Origin: JAPXSY01 sp034003585
GTDB lineage: Bacteria; Verrucomicrobiota; Kiritimatiellia; RFP12; UBA1067
DNA: 9,905 nt
Assembly: GCA_034003585.1 (NCBI GenBank)
Contig: JAVEYH010000125.1
Location: 1-9,905 of the forward strand
Direction of reading: 5' to 3'
Shown here one piece after another: positions 6,084-9,905 of the stretch. The notes under the pieces are model-generated. The model searched no databases. It worked only from the letters and a program-made list of their open reading frames with translations, and was not told the origin of the DNA. The translations under genes were made by a program, and so were the position numbers. Position 1 is the stretch's first letter, and each line of letters begins with the position of its first letter.

Positions 6084-9000
6084 ATGAAAACACAGCACAC
6101 CATCCTGTTCGCAAGCAAGCCGCTCCGCCGCGTCCTGTCGGCGTTTGCGGCCTTCAGCGTCCTGATGACCAGCATGCCGGTCTACGCGCTGGACTGGAGC
6201 AACGCCACGCCCGGCGTTGGCGGCATCACCGGCGGCACGGCCGGGGGTGTGACCACCATCAACCAGGCCGACGCGGCGGGCATCATCAACTGGAGTGACT
6301 TCGACATGGCGGCCGGCGAGATCGCGAATTTCAACCAGCCCTCCGCCGCGGCGGTGACCCTGAACCGTATCACGGCGAGTATGGACGGCACACAGATCGC
6401 GGGTACGATCAACGCCAACGGCGGCGTTTGGGTGGTGGACCCCAACGGCGTCTTCATCCAGAACGGCGCGAGCATCAATGTCGGCGCGGCCTTCGTGGCC
6501 GCGGCCATGGACATTTCCGATGCGGATTTCCTGGCCGGCAACATGAATTTTGACGGCACGATCAACGGCGCCGGCCGGGTGCAGGTGGACAGCGGCGCGA
6601 ATATCGCCGCCGGGACCCTGGCGGCCCTGCTGGGCGGCGAAGTCTCGATGAACGGCGCGGTCACGGCACCGCAGGCCGCGCTGGCGGCCGCGGGCGGCTC
6701 GATCGTGATCGACGAGGTGGGCGGCGGCACCATCACGCTCACCCTGGCGGGCGACGCCGCGGACGACCTGCAACTGGGCGGAGCCTTCAGCGGCAACGCG
6801 GCCGCGGCCGTGAGCGGTCAGGACATCCTGCAAAACACGGTGGGCGCGGTGACGGTCGCCGGCGCGGCGGACCTGACTGCCGCGGGGGGCGCCATCACAC
6901 TCGACAATGCGGCGAACGACTTTCAGGGCGGCGTGACGGCGCATGCGGGGCTTGCGCTGACGCTGGCCGACACGGACGGCATCACATTGGCCGATGTGGA
7001 TACGGCCAACGGCGCGATCACCGTGACGGCGGGCGGACTGCTCACGGCCACGGATGTGGCGGGTTTGACGGACAACGACGCGAACGACATCACGCTGACG
7101 GGCGTCGGCATCGCGGTGGGGTCGGTCGCGGCGGGCGCGGGCGCGGCGGCGGACGTGACGCTCGACGCGGGAACGGGCGCGATCACGGATCTGCAGGCGG
7201 ACACGGTGACGCCGGACGCCGAAGGCTTTTCGGTTCCGGACGGGGTCAGGACCGTCAACATCGTGGCGGATCAGCTCGCGATGACGGCAGACGGCAACAT
7301 CGGCGCGTCGGGCGATCCGCTGGATATCACGGTCAACACGGTGGCGGCGGAGTCAACGGCTGGCGGGCTCCATCTCTTGGAATCCGATGCCCTGCAGGTC
7401 GGCGCGGTGGGGGATTTGACGGGAATCACGACAGACTTGGGCATACAGGTGGAAACGCTCAACGGGAATCTGACGGTGGATCAAGGGATAAACCTGTCCG
7501 TGGATGGCACGCTGACGGGCGGCGACCTGCTGCTGGCGGCAAACGGCGACGGCTCGGACATCACGCTGAACGCGAATGTCTATGTGGACGGCGGCGACGC
7601 CACGGTGTTGGCCCGCGACAGCGTGGTTCAGAACGCGACGCTCGATGTCGGGTATCCGGGAGCCGGCAGCCTTTCCGTCACGGCTTTGGACGGGTCGATC
7701 ACCATGAATCCCGGCTCCATAGGGTACAGCGGCTGGGTTCCCGGGGACAGCATCACCTATACGGCGGGCGGCGACATCGTTCTGGAGTCCTTGGACACCC
7801 ACATCGGAACCATCACGGTTTCCGCCGGCGGCACGCTGACGCTGAATAACAATCTGAATACAGAGGCAACTCCGGGCGCGCTGGTGCGGCTGGAGGCGGG
7901 GAACGGGATCGTGCAGAACGCCGGCAGTGTGTACACCGATGAGTTGGTGTTTGACGCCGGGGCTGCCGTGACGCTGGACGGTGCCGGCAACCTGATCGGC
8001 ACGGTGGCGGGTGAGGCCGGCGGGACGGTCACGCTGGTGAACAGTCAGGCGTTGGATCTCGGCGCCGTGGACGGGGTCTCAGGATTGACTACGATCGGCG
8101 GTAACCTCAACGTCACCGCGCTGAACGGCGACATTACGGACAGCGCCGTCATTACGGTGGGGGGCAACACGGTTCTTTCCGTATCGGCCGCGAACTCCAT
8201 CCTGCTCGATGAGGCGAACACCTTCACCGGCAGCGTGACGCTCCCGGCTGCGTTTCACAGCCTGACGCTGCACGACACCACCTCGCTGCAACTCGGCTCG
8301 CTCGATCTGACCGGCGATCTGGACCTGACGACCGACGGTGCGATGCTGTCGCAGTCCGAGACCTGGAGCGTGGACGGGAATGTGACGCTGGAGGCCACGG
8401 CCGGGGATATCTTTGTGGGTTGGACGCAAAACCATCTGAACAACCTCACCGCGCATGCGGACGGCAATATTCAACTCGTCAACCAGGACGATCTGGTGGT
8501 CCACTCCGCGGTATCCGACAACGGCGACCTCATTGAGATCTCGTCCTGGGACGGCACACTGACCACGGACGGGGCCGTTTCGGCGCCCGACGGATCAGTC
8601 ATGCTGACCGGTGTGAACGGCCTCTTCCTGGGAGCGGATGTGGACGCATTGGGAGATGTGTGGCTGACTTCTGATGACGTGATCCAGCAGACAGCCGGAC
8701 GGATCGCTGGCGCGGGGCTGGCGTTGAATGCGGACGGCATGGTGACGTTAGAGGGCGCGAACCTGCTGGACGCCGTCGCGGGCACAGCCGATGGCGGACT
8801 CTCCCTCGTGAACGCCCAGTCCCTGGAGATCGGCACGGTGGATTGGGTTACGGAACTGACCTCCATCAACGGAAGTCTCGCGGTGCAGGCCCAGGGTGCC
8901 GGAAGTGACCTCACCGTCAGTCAGGCGATCCTCGCCCAAAACAACGTTGCATTAACGGCGGGCCGCAATGTCGGAACGACCGCGAAGATCACCGCAGGCG

Positions 9001-9905
9001 GCGATGTGGCGCTGCTGGCCCAGGGCGGCACGATCACCCTGGACGGCGCGATCGATCCGGCCACGGTAACCCTCACCGCGGCGGGCGACATCACGGTCAA
9101 TGCGGCGGTGGAGGCGGACGACCTGATCACGGTGACTGCGGGCACCTCGGGATCCGGCGGCGTGACGGTCAATGCGGCGGGCAGCCTCGAGACGCTGGCT
9201 GCCGGCGGCGACATCGCGGTCGCGGCCGGTGCCACCGCAGGCGACATCACGCCCGACGGCGCTGTGACGGCACTGGACGGGGTGACCCTGACGGCTTCCG
9301 CTGGCGCCATTAGCGGCGCGGGGTTGGTGACGGCGGACACGCTGACGGCGGACGCGGCCACTGGCATCGACCTGAACACCACGGTGGCGACGCTGGACGC
9401 CTCGGTGACGGGCGCCGGCGACATCGCGATCAACGAGACCGACGCGATCAACCTCTTGGACGTGGACACGGCGAACGGCACGATCACGGTGACGGCTTCC
9501 GGGCTGATCACGGCCACGGACGTGGCGACGGACGGGACGGTCGGCGAGGAAATCTCGCTGACGGCGACCGCCGACGGCATCGAGGTGGTCTCGGTGGACG
9601 CGGGCGCGGCGGATGTGACGCTCGACGCGGCCGCGGCGATCACGAAGAGCGGCGCGGGGCTGGTGACGGCGGGCACGCTGACGGCGGACGCGGCGACGGG
9701 CATCGACCTGAACACCACGGTGGCGACGCTCGACGCATCGGTGACGGGCGCCGGCGGCATCACGATCAGCGAGACCGACGCGATCAACCTCTTGGACGTG
9801 GACACGGCGAACGGCGCGGTCACGGTGACGGCGGGCGGGCAGATCACGGCGACGGACGTGGCGACGGGCGGGACGGTCGGCGAGGACATTTCGCTGACGG
9901 CGACG
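6084..9905 (+). CDS. Giant TpsA exoprotein (filamentous-haemagglutinin-like), 3' end missing
   Basis: Predicted very large secreted or surface beta-helix protein, substrate of the transporter upstream. GAGGG (6072-6076) lies 7 nt before ATG 6084. The frame has no stop through 9905, giving 1,274 codons with no end. Residues 1-35 are a signal peptide cleaved probably at VYA/LDW. The TPS domain (about 36-200) shows the family signatures: NRITA (94-98), IAGTINANGGVWVVDPNG (105-122, where many relatives have NPNG), IQNGASINVG (125-134) and DISDADFLAG (143-152). The rest is short repeating beta-strand units rich in Gly, Ala, Thr, Val and Asp, typical of a right-handed beta-helix. NDF-x-GxV-like segments occur near 6915 and 8215. 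No cysteine is present, and the mature part read here has only 2 Lys and 7 Arg. Larger duplications are listed separately. Adhesion, biofilm or contact functions are all possible; nothing here tells which, and any effector or anchor would be in the missing C-terminus. Confidence 0.93.
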   Translation, partial: MKTQHTILFASKPLRRVLSAFAAFSVLMTSMPVYALDWSNATPGVGGITGGTAGGVTTINQADAAGIINWSDFDMAAGEIANFNQPSAAAVTLNRITASMDGTQIAGTINANGGVWVVDPNGVFIQNGASINVGAAFVAAAMDISDADFLAGNMNFDGTINGAGRVQVDSGANIAAGTLAALLGGEVSMNGAVTAPQAALAAAGGSIVIDEVGGGTITLTLAGDAADDLQLGGAFSGNAAAAVSGQDILQNTVGAVTVAGAADLTAAGGAITLDNAANDFQGGVTAHAGLALTLADTDGITLADVDTANGAITVTAGGLLTATDVAGLTDNDANDITLTGVGIAVGSVAAGAGAAADVTLDAGTGAITDLQADTVTPDAEGFSVPDGVRTVNIVADQLAMTADGNIGASGDPLDITVNTVAAESTAGGLHLLESDALQVGAVGDLTGITTDLGIQVETLNGNLTVDQGINLSVDGTLTGGDLLLAANGDGSDITLNANVYVDGGDATVLARDSVVQNATLDVGYPGAGSLSVTALDGSITMNPGSIGYSGWVPGDSITYTAGGDIVLESLDTHIGTITVSAGGTLTLNNNLNTEATPGALVRLEAGNGIVQNAGSVYTDELVFDAGAAVTLDGAGNLIGTVAGEAGGTVTLVNSQALDLGAVDGVSGLTTIGGNLNVTALNGDITDSAVITVGGNTVLSVSAANSILLDEANTFTGSVTLPAAFHSLTLHDTTSLQLGSLDLTGDLDLTTDGAMLSQSETWSVDGNVTLEATAGDIFVGWTQNHLNNLTAHADGNIQLVNQDDLVVHSAVSDNGDLIEISSWDGTLTTDGAVSAPDGSVMLTGVNGLFLGADVDALGDVWLTSDDVIQQTAGRIAGAGLALNADGMVTLEGANLLDAVAGTADGGLSLVNAQSLEIGTVDWVTELTSINGSLAVQAQGAGSDLTVSQAILAQNNVALTAGRNVGTTAKITAGGDVALLAQGGTITLDGAIDPATVTLTAAGDITVNAAVEADDLITVTAGTSGSGGVTVNAAGSLETLAAGGDIAVAAGATAGDITPDGAVTALDGVTLTASAGAISGAGLVTADTLTADAATGIDLNTTVATLDASVTGAGDIAINETDAINLLDVDTANGTITVTASGLITATDVATDGTVGEEISLTATADGIEVVSVDAGAADVTLDAAAAITKSGAGLVTAGTLTADAATGIDLNTTVATLDASVTGAGGITISETDAINLLDVDTANGAVTVTAGGQITATDVATGGTVGEDISLTAT
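6969..7187 (+). repeat. Diverged early copy of the tpsA 336-bp repeat module
   Basis: Residues 296-368 (DTDGITLADVDTANG to GAIT) align with residues 1118-1187 of the late tandem repeat (ETDAINLLDVDTANG to AAIT). Shared blocks include DVDTANG, ITVTA, TATDVA and ADVTLDA. The copy is about 2.4 kb upstream and carries small indels (219 bp against 210 bp). Confidence 0.75.
7884..8114 (+). repeat. tpsA beta-helix module, copy 1
   Basis: A 77-residue module running from VRLEAGNGIVQ through VTLDGAGNLIG and LVNSQALDLG to GGNLNV. It aligns with 8658-8885 with one single-residue gap and 35 identities in 76 aligned positions. A looser relative of its last third (SDALQVGAV at 7383-7409) lies upstream. 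Confidence 0.75.
8658..8885 (+). repeat. tpsA beta-helix module, copy 2
   Basis: Second copy of the 76-77 residue module, from VWLTSDDVIQQ through VTLEGANLLD and LVNAQSLEIG to NGSLAV. It starts exactly 774 bp (258 codons) after copy 1, so the duplicated block probably included the sequence between them, which has since diverged. Confidence 0.75.
9315..9650 (+). repeat. 336-bp tandem repeat in tpsA, unit 1
   Basis: Residues 1078-1189, beginning GAGLVTADTLTADAATGIDL. The same sequence restarts at 9651, so the period is 336 bp or 112 codons. Over the 255 bp that can be compared, units 1 and 2 differ at 20 positions (about 92% identity) and at 10 of 85 residues by hand count. Confidence 0.95.
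9651..9905 (+). repeat. 336-bp tandem repeat in tpsA, unit 2, cut by window edge
   Basis: Residues 1190-1274, beginning GAGLVTAGTLTADAATGIDL. It is still in register with unit 1 at the last base of the window, so more units may follow. Confidence 0.93.

Noticed and set aside
6039..9889. Several minus-strand open frames (6039-6944, 8921-9889 and others) opposite tpsA
   Set aside because: Their Ser/Ala/Val/Thr-rich products mirror the repeats of the sense strand. The sense frame is continuous, has a TPS domain and a good start.

Overview
The window reads as a GC-rich Gram-negative bacterial chromosome segment. Outer-membrane secretion machinery, exported proteins and a CE15-type esterase fit the PVC group, and Kiritimatiellota-like bacteria are my best guess. 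That placement is inference; there is no rRNA or phylogenetic marker here. The genes lie almost end to end, and all complete genes are on the + strand.

Left part (1-3372). A truncated minus-strand gene runs off the left edge. It diverges from an exported CE15-type glucuronoyl esterase (345-1520), which would cut lignin-glucuronoxylan esters. Next come two pyrimidine nucleoside salvage genes: thymidine/pyrimidine-nucleoside phosphorylase (1573-2898) and cytidine deaminase (2947-3372). The deaminase feeds uridine and deoxyuridine to the phosphorylase, so these two form a natural pair. Each gap in this run holds a different short tandem repeat: an 8-bp unit after the esterase and a 9-bp unit before the deaminase.

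Right part (3373-9905). After a 120-bp AT-richer gap with a promoter-like sequence comes a three-gene cluster with good Shine-Dalgarno sites and gaps of 30 and 41 bp. It encodes an unrecognised exported 228-residue protein with an internal duplication, a TpsB/FhaC-type Omp85 outer-membrane transporter, and a very large TpsA exoprotein still open at the right edge after 1,274 codons. This is a two-partner secretion system: the TpsA protein crosses the inner membrane by its signal peptide, its N-terminal TPS domain is recognised by the transporter POTRA domains, and it folds outside as a long beta-helix. The first gene is not a standard part of such systems and is the best candidate for something new.

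The TpsA reading frame has no stop from 6084 to 9905. It has no cysteine, very few lysines and arginines, and several generations of internal duplication, ending in a 336-bp tandem repeat whose second copy is cut by the window edge. No tRNA, rRNA, CRISPR array, insertion sequence or convincing terminator was seen.
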